The notes under the pieces: model-generated | What the model was told of the DNA's origin: nothing | The model's input: the letters and a program-made list of their open reading frames with translations, nothing else | Database searches by the model: none | From: an uncultured Flavobacterium sp. | GTDB lineage: Bacteria > Bacteroidota > Bacteroidia > Flavobacteriales > Flavobacteriaceae | Reading direction: 5' to 3' | DNA: 15,416 nt | Assembly: GCF_946479975.1 (NCBI RefSeq) | Contig: NZ_CAMLIX010000121.1 | Span: 1 to 15,416 of the forward strand | Position numbers and translations under genes: made by a program | Shown here: positions 1-6,921 of the stretch, piece after piece | Layout of the letters: the number at the start of each line of letters is the position of its first letter | Numbering within the stretch: the stretch's first letter is position 1

Positions 1-490
1 AATAATTCTTTTCTGCGATTGGGTCGTCAAATTTTACAAAAATATAACCTGTAGTATCGGTTTCTTTTTTCTTGATATATTCGGCACTTTTTAATTGTAC
101 CGATTTCGGAATTGAAGTCACAGCTTCGATTACGCGATTTAAATATTCTACTTTCAGCGTATATTGTTTTCCTGCTTCTCCTTTTAAGGTTGAACCAAAA
201 TACACGAAAGGCGGTAATCTGTTTTTATCGTTTTTCACTCTTAAAACTTCAAAATTCTGACCATCTGAAATGGTGATTTTCGCAGAACGAATAACGTGAT
301 TCAAAACATTTGTAGAATCCACAACATCTGTCACGGGAATACTGCTCGACAATAAAACATTGGCAAAATCGCCTTCTTCAATCCAGCCTTCGACCACTAT
401 TTTTGATTCTGTGCTTTTTTGTTCGCTGAAATTATCATTGGAACAGCTTACCATTAATAATCCTAAAAGAAATAATAGATATTTTTTCAT
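1..490 (-). CDS. DUF4249 family lipoprotein, 3' end cut by window edge
   Basis: The reading frame starts at the ATG on 490-488 and stays open for 163 codons to the window edge, so the C-terminus is missing. Residues 1-15 form a lipoprotein signal (KKY, then a leucine-rich core) ending in MVSC, with Cys16 as the likely lipidated residue. Just after it, a VVEGWIEEGDFANVLLSSS stretch and a predicted series of short beta strands match the N-terminal pattern of DUF4249 proteins as I know it. The function of this family is unknown; members are cell-surface or periplasmic lipoproteins commonly encoded beside a TonB-dependent receptor. Here the receptor stop codon lies 5 bases upstream, so the two are almost certainly cotranscribed and probably work together in uptake. 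The substrate cannot be inferred. The family call rests on remembered motif similarity, not a search. Confidence 0.8.
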   Translation of the reverse strand, partial: MKKYLLFLLGLLMVSCSNDNFSEQKSTESKIVVEGWIEEGDFANVLLSSSIPVTDVVDSTNVLNHVIRSAKITISDGQNFEVLRVKNDKNRLPPFVYFGSTLKGEAGKQYTLKVEYLNRVIEAVTSIPKSVQLKSAEYIKKKETDTTGYIFVKFDDPIAEKNY

Positions 491-495
491 ACTTC

Positions 496-2766
496 TTAAA
501 ATTTAAACCTCCAACTTATCGAAGGAAGAATTCGATACAACACTTTTTTTTCCTGTTTTACCACCACTTTGTCTTTATCTTTATTAACTTCAACATCTAA
601 TATCACATAAATCGGATTTTCTATATTGAATGTATTGTAAATAGAAAAATTTAAAGCGCTTTCTTTCTTAGCTGTTTTTATAAAATAATAATTCGCAGAA
701 ACGTCTGTTCTAATATAATTTGGCATTTGTGCATTGTTATAACCCGAATATTCTTTTACAGGATTATTATTGATAAAATACCACGAAGTCGGCATTGTAA
801 ATCGGTTTCCTGAACCGAATATTTGTGTTATGCCAAAATTCCATTTTGCGTTTAAATCGTACATTCCAACTACCGAAAGATTGTGGCGTCTGTCGTATTT
901 TGCAAAATAAGTTTTTCCGTTATTCAATTCTTCAAAATTTCGATCGGCCCAGCTTAAGGTATAACTCAGCCAACCCGTAAATTTTCCGTTGCTTTTTTTG
1001 AGCATCATTTCAAATCCGTACGCTTTGCCTTCTCCAACATACAAATCATTTTTCAAAGTTGTAATTTCATTAAACTGAGTAATTCCGTATGGATATTCTA
1101 AAAGATTTTTCATCGAACGATAAAATCCTCCGAAAGAAGAAGAAAAATTTCTGGTAATCTTTTGATTGGAACCAACAGCAAATTCATTAGACGACTGCGG
1201 TTTTATTCCGTCTGAACTTGCAATCCAAAAATCAGTAGGAATTCCAACGCTCGAAGTGGTTATTAAACTTAAATATTGGTATTGTTTATTGTAAGATGCA
1301 TAAAATGAATAGTTTTCATTTGACGCATAATTCAGAACCACCCGAGGCTGAAAATGCAGATACGAATCGGCTCCAGAAGTATAATAATTTATTCTAAGTC
1401 CTAAATCTGCAGTTACATTTTTAAATAATTTAGGATTGGCGCTAACAAAAACCGCAGCTTCATTTGCTTCAATTTTTCTTTGAGAGTAATTATCGGCCGT
1501 TGTCAAGTTTTCTACATTTACTTTTTGAGGCTGTAGATCGTGATAAACATATTGTAATCCTGACTCAAACGGAATGTTTTTAATTGAAAATTTAACTGAA
1601 TTTGTAAATCCAAAATCTTTTACATACGAAGAAACTCCAAACTCAATTGTTGCCTGCTCCATATTTAACTCATTCGAATATTGACTAAAATAAACCGAAT
1701 TTGCCATACTCACTTTTGGCGAAAGCACTGTATTTACAGCTGGCGAAACGGTAAAATTGCTCCATTTTAAATTGGTCTTTAATGCCAAATTTCCATCTTT
1801 TATTTTCAGTTCATCTCCACTCACAAAAGCATTTAAAGAGAATAAATTGTTTTTAGAAATTTGAGATAAGAAAGTAAAATTTGCATCAGAAAAACCATAT
1901 TTCATATTCTGCACATCATTATTAGAACCTGATTTCAATAATGGTCCCATAACTTCGTCGATATAGGTTTTTCGTCCAGAGATATAAAAACCCGTTTTAT
2001 CATTTAAAGGAACTGCCAATGTCAATTGCGAAGCCAAAATTCCCGCATTTCCCTGAATTGAAAATTCTGACGGTAATTTTTTATTCGTATTTAAAAGTGT
2101 CGTCGAACTTAAACGCCCTCCATATTTGGGGTTTGAACTCGATTTATCAAATTCTACATCCTTAATATGATCTGCATTATAAAAAGGAAAGATTCCAAGT
2201 AAATGCGACATTCCATAAATTGGCGCTTCATTATATAAAATCGCATTGTGTCCAGGATCGCCTCCGCGAACATACAAATAACCGTTTGCGTCTCCAGAAT
2301 TTTGAACTCCCGGCGTTAATTGCAAAAGTTTTATAACATCTGTCGTCCCTAAAAGTGTCGGAACATTATTCAATTCTTTTAAATTGAAAGAGAGTTTTCC
2401 TGCATCTAATGTTTTTATACCGCTTTTTTTATCATTTGAAATGATGACTTCTTTTAATTGAGAAACATCTTTTTCTAAAACAATTGAAATCGTGGTATCT
2501 TTTACAACCGTAAGATAGATTGTTTTCGGAGTAAAATCTAAATGATTGATTCTAATAATCAGATTTCCTGAAGGAATGTTTTCTGAAAAATTCCCTGAAG
2601 AATTGGTAACAGCTTGAAACTGTTTTTGGTTTATTTCTAAAGAAATGGCGGCGCCCGCCAAATTTTGGTTTTGAGTAGATTTTATATTTCCTGTTATCCT
2701 GACATCTGACTGAGCAAAAATGTTAGAAATACAAAATAAAAAAAAGAGAATGACAGATTTCGACAC
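496..2766 (-). CDS. TonB-dependent receptor with N-terminal carboxypeptidase-regulatory-like domain
   Basis: Outer-membrane active transporter of 756 residues, energised by TonB-ExbBD. Residues 1-19 are a signal peptide ending in IFAQ. About 22-100 form a beta-sandwich carboxypeptidase-regulatory-like domain (ITGNIKS start, SGNFSENIPSG turn). A TonB-box-like LKEVIIS lies at 105-111. The plug domain covers about 112-235, with LLQLTPGVQ, YVRGGDPGHNAILYNEAPIYG and NPKYGGRLSS blocks. The rest is the barrel, ending in a terminal aromatic (ISWRFKF). The start codon is GTG: an in-frame TAA lies only two codons upstream and no ATG would keep the signal peptide. It is not a SusC-type receptor: it is shorter and has no SusD partner. 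The DUF4249 lipoprotein gene follows after 5 bases. The substrate (siderophore, vitamin, peptide or glycan) is not visible from sequence. Confidence 0.93.
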   Translation of the reverse strand: MSKSVILFFLFCISNIFAQSDVRITGNIKSTQNQNLAGAAISLEINQKQFQAVTNSSGNFSENIPSGNLIIRINHLDFTPKTIYLTVVKDTTISIVLEKDVSQLKEVIISNDKKSGIKTLDAGKLSFNLKELNNVPTLLGTTDVIKLLQLTPGVQNSGDANGYLYVRGGDPGHNAILYNEAPIYGMSHLLGIFPFYNADHIKDVEFDKSSSNPKYGGRLSSTTLLNTNKKLPSEFSIQGNAGILASQLTLAVPLNDKTGFYISGRKTYIDEVMGPLLKSGSNNDVQNMKYGFSDANFTFLSQISKNNLFSLNAFVSGDELKIKDGNLALKTNLKWSNFTVSPAVNTVLSPKVSMANSVYFSQYSNELNMEQATIEFGVSSYVKDFGFTNSVKFSIKNIPFESGLQYVYHDLQPQKVNVENLTTADNYSQRKIEANEAAVFVSANPKLFKNVTADLGLRINYYTSGADSYLHFQPRVVLNYASNENYSFYASYNKQYQYLSLITTSSVGIPTDFWIASSDGIKPQSSNEFAVGSNQKITRNFSSSFGGFYRSMKNLLEYPYGITQFNEITTLKNDLYVGEGKAYGFEMMLKKSNGKFTGWLSYTLSWADRNFEELNNGKTYFAKYDRRHNLSVVGMYDLNAKWNFGITQIFGSGNRFTMPTSWYFINNNPVKEYSGYNNAQMPNYIRTDVSANYYFIKTAKKESALNFSIYNTFNIENPIYVILDVEVNKDKDKVVVKQEKKVLYRILPSISWRFKF

Positions 2767-2799
2767 GTAATTTTAATAAGAAAAGTGCGAAAATAAACA

Positions 2800-2828
2800 A
2801 TTATAACCCAATTACATCAGGTTATAAT
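2800..2828 (-). terminator. 9-bp perfect inverted repeat between pdxJ and the receptor gene
   Basis: ATTATAACC (2800-2808) and GGTTATAAT (2820-2828) are perfect reverse complements around an 11-base loop. Read on the minus strand, the hairpin lies 17 bases past the pdxJ stop and is followed by TGTTTATTTTC, a partial U-rich tail, so it could be a weak intrinsic terminator for pdxJ. It also lies just upstream of a -7-like box (2795-2788, TATTTTCG, one mismatch to TAnnTTTG) before the receptor gene, so an operator is the alternative. Confidence 0.45.
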
Positions 2829-2844
2829 CGTTTAATTTTTAATC

Positions 2845-3558
2845 TTATTTCAATTTATTCAAATACATATTCACAACATTATCCAAACCTAGATAAAGTG
2901 CTTCTGAAATTAAAGCGTGCCCGATTGAAACTTCTAATAAACTAGGAATATTTTGTTTAAAAAACTGAATATTATCCAAACTTAAATCGTGTCCAGCATT
3001 AATTCCTAAACCTAATTCATTTGCCAATTCTGCAGCTTTTACATAAGAATCAATTCCGTTTTTGTTTCCTAAATCATATTGATGCGCAAAAGCTTCTGTA
3101 TACAATTCGATTCTGTCTGTACCAGTTTCTTTTGCTCCTTCAATCATTTCTAAAATTGGATCAACAAAAATCGAAGTTCGTATTCCATTTCTTTGAAATT
3201 CCTGAATAACTTCTTTTAAATAATCTTGATTTTTAATTGTATCCCAGCCGGCAGAAGATGTTATGGCACCAATTGCATCTGGAACCAAGGTAACCTGATC
3301 TGGTTTGCATTCTAAAACCAAATCAATAAAATTATGCTGCGGATTTCCTTCAATATTATATTCTGTAGTAACAATTGCTTTTAAATCACGGGCATCTTGA
3401 TAACGTATATGACGCTCATCTGGACGCGGATGAATTGTAATTCCTTGTCCTCCAAATCGCTGAATATCTGCAGCTACTTTTAATAAATCGGGAACGTTTC
3501 CGCCTCTTGCATTTCGAAGCGTTGCAATTTTATTGATATTTACACTTAACTTTGTCAT
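2845..3558 (-). CDS. pdxJ: Pyridoxine 5'-phosphate synthase
   Basis: Condenses 1-deoxyxylulose 5-phosphate with 3-amino-2-oxopropyl phosphate to form pyridoxine 5'-phosphate, the ring-closing step of the DXP-dependent vitamin B6 pathway in the cytoplasm. The 237-residue length fits the family (about 240). Visible hallmarks: SVNINKIATLRNARGG at the first strand; IHPRPDERHI with His43, Arg45 and His50; Glu70 in TEYNIEGNP; the RIELYTEAFA strand; GINAGHDLSL with His190; and SIGHAL with Gly213 near the C-terminus. These match the phosphate-binding and catalytic positions of the TIM-barrel enzyme, so it should be active. The ATG at 3558 gives the family's normal N-terminus. It is divergent from the CBS gene and followed on the same strand by the receptor gene, with which no functional link is apparent. 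Confidence 0.97.
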   Translation of the reverse strand: MTKLSVNINKIATLRNARGGNVPDLLKVAADIQRFGGQGITIHPRPDERHIRYQDARDLKAIVTTEYNIEGNPQHNFIDLVLECKPDQVTLVPDAIGAITSSAGWDTIKNQDYLKEVIQEFQRNGIRTSIFVDPILEMIEGAKETGTDRIELYTEAFAHQYDLGNKNGIDSYVKAAELANELGLGINAGHDLSLDNIQFFKQNIPSLLEVSIGHALISEALYLGLDNVVNMYLNKLK

Positions 3559-3586
3559 ATAAATAGATAATTAATTCTAGTAACAC

Positions 3587-3608
3587 TATATTTGTTACGA
3601 CAAAAATA
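3587..3608. promoter_or_regulatory. Two face-to-face Bacteroidota -7 boxes in a near-palindrome
   Basis: The divergent pdxJ/CBS intergenic region holds an exact TAnnTTTG box on the plus strand (TATATTTG, 3587-3594) and another on the minus strand (TATTTTTG, 3608-3601). Together they form an imperfect palindrome, with arms TATATTTGT and ACAAAAATA around TACG. Predicted start sites point through each other, and the leaders would be about 75 bases for the CBS gene and 35 for pdxJ. No TTG at the expected -33 distance is visible on either side. A second, one-mismatch plus-strand box, TTATTTTG, lies at 3644-3651. Confidence 0.45.
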
Positions 3609-3673
3609 CAAAGTAAAACGCAGCAGTTTTCGGTATTTTTTGATTATTTTGCATCAAATATCTTCAATGATTT

Positions 3674-4333
3674 ATGACAGAAATTACAAACTATATCACA
3701 AATGATTTCAGAGCGATTGATAGTCAGGAAACGATAGCATCGATTCAGGACTTTTTTATCGATGTAAATTTTTCTCATTTTCCTATCCTAGAAGATGGGA
3801 TTTTTATTGGAAGCATCTCTTCTGATGATGTAGAAACATTTGACACAGATAAAAAAGCAATTGACTATAAATATACTTTAGAACGCTTTTTTGCCAGAAA
3901 ATCGATGATCTGGCTTGATGTTCTAGAAGTTTTTTCTAAAAACCACACCAACACTATTCCCGTTCTTGACGAGAATAATATTTATGTAGGTTATTATGAA
4001 ATGGAAGATATCATGAAATTTTTTCAGGAAACTCCATTTTTAAAAGAACCAGGCGCAATTATTATTGTTCAAAAAGGTCTTTTAGATTATTCTATGAGTG
4101 AGGTAACTCAAATTGTAGAAAGTAACAACGGACGCGTTTTAGGTTGTTTTGTGTCTGAAGCTGATCTAGAAAATGTTCAAATCACTGTAAAGATTGGTTT
4201 AGGAGCAATAAATGAAATTATCCAAACCTATAGAAGATATGGTTATGAAATAATTTCAGAACACCAAGAAGACAACTATATTAATAGTTTAAAAGAACGA
4301 TCAGATTATTTAGATAAATATCTTAATATATAA
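3674..4333 (+). CDS. CBS-pair protein with C-terminal ACT-like domain (AcuB-like)
   Basis: Soluble cytoplasmic protein of 219 residues with no signal peptide. Two CBS motifs occupy about residues 1-60 (HFPILEDGIFIGSISSDDV) and 70-118 (NTIPVLDENNIYVGYYEMEDI), each showing the usual strand-strand-helix ending. Residues about 127-205 have a strand-helix-strand-strand-helix-strand order (GAIIIVQKG, VTQIVESNNGRVLGCFV, VQITVKIG, INEIIQTYRRYGYEI) typical of ACT-like ligand-binding domains. The architecture resembles AcuB-type proteins, which are thought to sense nucleotides or metabolites; no catalytic domain is present. It precedes nadK on the same strand, separated by an inverted-repeat element. 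A regulatory tie to NAD(P) metabolism is possible but only inferred from position. The ligand is unknown. Confidence 0.85.
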   Translation: MTEITNYITNDFRAIDSQETIASIQDFFIDVNFSHFPILEDGIFIGSISSDDVETFDTDKKAIDYKYTLERFFARKSMIWLDVLEVFSKNHTNTIPVLDENNIYVGYYEMEDIMKFFQETPFLKEPGAIIIVQKGLLDYSMSEVTQIVESNNGRVLGCFVSEADLENVQITVKIGLGAINEIIQTYRRYGYEIISEHQEDNYINSLKERSDYLDKYLNI

Positions 4334-4340
4334 GTTTTGA

Positions 4341-4416
4341 ATGTGCCAATGAGAAAATTAGATAATTTTCGCATTTCACCAGTATCTAATTGACGCATTG
4401 ACAAATTCTCTAATTT
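4341..4416. repeat. Intergenic inverted-repeat element between the CBS gene and nadK
   Basis: Most of this 91-base intergenic gap is built from nested inverted repeats. AAATTAGATAATT (4355-4367) matches the reverse complement of 4404-4416 at 12 of 13 positions. AATTAGAT (4356-4363) is the exact complement of ATCTAATT (4384-4391). GAAAATTA/TAATTTTC (4353-4370) forms a tight local palindrome. Words such as GTGCCAAT, CGCATT and GACGCATTGACAAATT occur around them. It lacks a clean T-tract, so it is not a standard terminator. The wording resembles short dispersed intergenic repeats I associate with Flavobacterium genomes, but other copies cannot be seen in this window. Confidence 0.55.
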
Positions 4417-4424
4417 AACAAAGA

Positions 4425-5309
4425 ATGAAAATAGCCATTTACGGACAGTATTATCAAAATAGCACAGAACCTATTATAAAAGACATTTTCAAGTTTTTCA
4501 ATTCCAATAATGTAGAAATGGTAATTGAAGAAAATTTCTTGACAATGCTTTACGAAAAGCAGCTTATTAAAAAAGAATACAAAACTTTTTCTCCAAGTAC
4601 TGCTTTAGATAATAGTTTTGAAATGCTAATTAGTATTGGAGGTGATGGAACTATTTTAAGAGCGGCGGCTTTTGTACGTAATTCTGGCGTACCTTTACTA
4701 GGTATAAATGCAGGAAGATTAGGTTTTCTTGCCAAAGTACAAAAAGAAAATATTGATATTTTGTTACAATATGTTATTGATCAAAATTACACCACTTCTG
4801 AACGTACTTTATTAGGATTAACTTCTGAGCCAAAAAATGAAGCTTTTGAAGAACTTAATTTTGCCATGAACGAAGTTACTGTGAGCAGAAAAGATACTAC
4901 GTCTATGATCACTGTTGAAACTTATTTGAACAATGAATATTTAAATTCGTATTGGGCAGATGGATTAATTATCTCTACGCCAACTGGTTCTACAGGATAT
5001 TCTTTAAGCTGCGGCGGACCAATATTGACTCCAGACGTAAAAAGCTTAGTAATTACCCCAATAGCACCACATAATTTAACAGCCAGACCACTTGTAATTC
5101 CTGATGATACTGAGATTACTTTACGAGTAACAGGAAGAGAAGACCAATATTTGGTTTCTTTAGATTCAAGAATTTCTTCAGTACGAAACGAATCTATTTT
5201 AAAGATTAAAAAAACAGACTATAAAATTAAAATGGTCGAAATTCCAGGTGAAACCTTTTTGAAAACCTTGAGAAACAAATTGCTCTGGGGAGAAGATAAA
5301 AGAAATTAA
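4425..5309 (+). CDS. nadK: NAD kinase
   Basis: Phosphorylates the 2'-hydroxyl of the NAD adenosine ribose using ATP to make NADP, supplying NADPH for biosynthesis in the cytoplasm. The 294 residues match the usual length (E. coli about 292). Signature motifs are in order: GGDGT at 72-76 with catalytic Asp74; GINAGRLGFLA at 93-103; NE at 149-150 in FAMNEVTVSR; ADGLIISTPTGSTGYSLSCGGP at about 178-199, the NAD-binding glycine-rich loop; and TARPLVIPDD in the C-terminal beta domain. All key positions are intact. The ATG at 4425 follows an A-rich stretch without a Shine-Dalgarno sequence, as is usual in this phylum. No promoter consensus is evident in the short upstream gap, so it may be read from the CBS gene. 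Confidence 0.97.
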   Translation: MKIAIYGQYYQNSTEPIIKDIFKFFNSNNVEMVIEENFLTMLYEKQLIKKEYKTFSPSTALDNSFEMLISIGGDGTILRAAAFVRNSGVPLLGINAGRLGFLAKVQKENIDILLQYVIDQNYTTSERTLLGLTSEPKNEAFEELNFAMNEVTVSRKDTTSMITVETYLNNEYLNSYWADGLIISTPTGSTGYSLSCGGPILTPDVKSLVITPIAPHNLTARPLVIPDDTEITLRVTGREDQYLVSLDSRISSVRNESILKIKKTDYKIKMVEIPGETFLKTLRNKLLWGEDKRN

Positions 5310-5435
5310 TCCCTTTTCTAATTCCCAACTATACGATAATACCACATTTTCTCGTTCTGCATATAGTGAATCATCATTAAATGGCTCAAAATCATATTGT
5401 AAATTGAAAAAAAAGCACATTTAACCAAAGGAACT

Positions 5436-5464
5436 TTGATTCGTATTGATAATTATTATATTTG
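5436..5464 (+). promoter_or_regulatory. Promoter for the porG-uppS-bamA unit
   Basis: TTG (5436-5438), an 18-base spacer and an exact TATATTTG -7 box (5457-5464) match the Bacteroidota housekeeping promoter TTG-N17-23-TAnnTTTG. The predicted start is around 5468, giving a leader of about 14 bases to the ATG at 5483. The -33 TTG ends a short palindrome, CAAAG-GAA-CTTTG (5426-5438), which may be chance. The rest of the 173-base gap after nadK shows no gene or clear terminator. Confidence 0.75.
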
Positions 5465-5482
5465 CACGCAATTTTGAATTAA

Positions 5483-6172
5483 ATGAAGAAAATTTTTAAT
5501 TTATTGTTATGTTTTTTCCCCTTTATTACACTACATGCTCAGATCAATGAGATTGGTGTATTTCTTGGCGGAAGTAACTTTGTTGGTGACGTGGGTAAAA
5601 CAACCTATATCGCCCCAGAAAAACTAGCTTTTGGTGTTCTTTACAAATGGAATAGAAGTCCGAGACATTCTTGGCGTTTCTCTTATACTCAATCAAACGT
5701 TAGTGGGAATGATTACAAATCTGATGAATCAGGAAGAAACCAGAGAGGCTACCGTTTTGACAACGATGTTAAAGAGCTTTCTGCTGGACTAGAATTCAAT
5801 TTTTTTGATTTTAATTTGCACGATGATCATCTAAAAATTACTCCTTATGTATTTTCTGGAGTTAATTTTTTTATCTTCGATAACTTATACAGATACTCTA
5901 CAAGCCCAAATGTAATTTATTCTGAAAATTCAAGCTCATTTGCTATACCTTTTATATTAGGTATAAAATCGAACATAACGCCTCGTTTCGTTTTAGGACT
6001 TGAAGCAGGAGTGCGTTATACTTTTACAGACAATATCGACGGAAGCAACCCAAAAACAAGTAGTTCAACCATTACAAAATTTGGAAATTTAAATAATAAT
6101 GACTGGTACGTTTTTTCAGGTGTTACTTTAACATATACCTTTGGAAAAAAACCTTGCTATTGCGCAGAATAA
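5483..6172 (+). CDS. porG: PorG-like outer-membrane protein (DUF6089 family), type IX secretion
   Basis: Exported beta-barrel protein of 229 residues. Residues 1-19 are a signal peptide (MKKIFNLLLCFFPFITLHAQ, cleaved near HAQ). The mature part begins INEIGVFLGGSNFVGDVG and continues as alternating amphipathic strands with RFSYTQSNVSGND, LSAGLEFNFFDF and LEAGVRYTFTDNIDGSNPK, the DUF6089 pattern. In Porphyromonas gingivalis the DUF6089 protein PorG is part of the type IX secretion system and is associated with the PorK-PorN ring; it also sits directly upstream of uppS, bamA and two ompH genes, as here. That synteny supports the call. The only two cysteines of the mature protein are in the last five residues (PCYCAE). 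The stop lies one base before the uppS start, so translation of the two may be coupled. Confidence 0.82.
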   Translation: MKKIFNLLLCFFPFITLHAQINEIGVFLGGSNFVGDVGKTTYIAPEKLAFGVLYKWNRSPRHSWRFSYTQSNVSGNDYKSDESGRNQRGYRFDNDVKELSAGLEFNFFDFNLHDDHLKITPYVFSGVNFFIFDNLYRYSTSPNVIYSENSSSFAIPFILGIKSNITPRFVLGLEAGVRYTFTDNIDGSNPKTSSSTITKFGNLNNNDWYVFSGVTLTYTFGKKPCYCAE

Positions 6173-6173
6173 A

Positions 6174-6914
6174 ATGAATTTAATAGAATCAATAGATCAC
6201 ACAAACTTACCAAAACACCTTGCCATTATTATGGACGGTAACGGACGCTGGGCCAAACAACAAGGCTTTCTTCGTGCGTTTGGACATGAAAACGGCACAA
6301 AGTCTGTAAAAGAAATAATCAAAACTTCGGCAAAGCTCGGAATTGAGTATTTAACGCTATATGCTTTTTCTACAGAAAACTGGAACCGCCCCAAACTTGA
6401 GGTTCAGGCATTGATGAAAATATTGATCAATTCATTAAAAAAAGAACTTGGTACGCTGCAAGAAAACAATATTCGCCTTAACGCAATTGGAAATCTTGAC
6501 AAATTACCAAAAACAGCCCAAAAGGAACTTTTGGATGTTATGGAAAAGACAAAAGACAATTCTCGATTAACCCTAACTCTTGCTTTAAGCTATGGATCTA
6601 GAGAGGAGCTGGTAAATGCTGTAAAGGCAATTAGTGATAAAGTTAAAAATAATATAATTTCAATAGACACTATTGACGATTCAATTATAAATGAGCATCT
6701 TTACACGCAAAATTTACCAGACGTAGATTTATTAATCCGAACCAGTGGTGAACATAGAATAAGTAATTTTTTGCTGTGGCAGATCGCCTACGCAGAATTG
6801 TATTTTACTAATGTCCTATGGCCAGACTTTAAAGACCAAGATTTATATGAGGCTATTATTAGTTATCAAAAAAGAGAACGTAGATTTGGAAAGACCAGTG
6901 AACAAATTAAATAA
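6174..6914 (+). CDS. uppS: Isoprenyl transferase (undecaprenyl diphosphate synthase)
   Basis: Cis-prenyltransferase that adds isopentenyl diphosphate units to farnesyl diphosphate to make the C55 lipid carrier for peptidoglycan and surface polysaccharides; acts at the cytoplasmic membrane face. Length is 246 residues (E. coli 253). Motifs: AIIMDGNGRWAK with catalytic Asp21, LTLYAFSTENWNRPKLEV, LSYGSREEL, and DLLIRTSGEHRISNFLLWQ with Arg189, Arg195 and Ser197, the diphosphate-binding set, then AYAELYFTNVLWPDF. I chose the ATG at 6174 because an upstream in-frame ATG at 6141 lies inside porG and would add 11 residues unlike the family. The start follows the porG stop by one base, and bamA begins around the stop, so the three genes form one operon. 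Confidence 0.97.
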   Translation: MNLIESIDHTNLPKHLAIIMDGNGRWAKQQGFLRAFGHENGTKSVKEIIKTSAKLGIEYLTLYAFSTENWNRPKLEVQALMKILINSLKKELGTLQENNIRLNAIGNLDKLPKTAQKELLDVMEKTKDNSRLTLTLALSYGSREELVNAVKAISDKVKNNIISIDTIDDSIINEHLYTQNLPDVDLLIRTSGEHRISNFLLWQIAYAELYFTNVLWPDFKDQDLYEAIISYQKRERRFGKTSEQIK

Positions 6915-6921
6915 TTTTTTA

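Noticed and set aside
5199..5420. Minus-strand frame of 73 codons across the nadK end and the following gap
   Set aside because: Half of it is antisense to conserved nadK codons, it has no promoter or motif, and the sense frame explains that half.
6141..6173. Upstream ATG that would lengthen uppS by 11 residues
   Set aside because: It lies inside the porG reading frame, and the added residues do not fit the family. The ATG at 6174 gives the standard N-terminus.
6811..6921. Upstream ATG at 6811 as the bamA start
   Set aside because: It would overlap uppS by about 100 bases and bury the signal peptide behind 37 extra residues.
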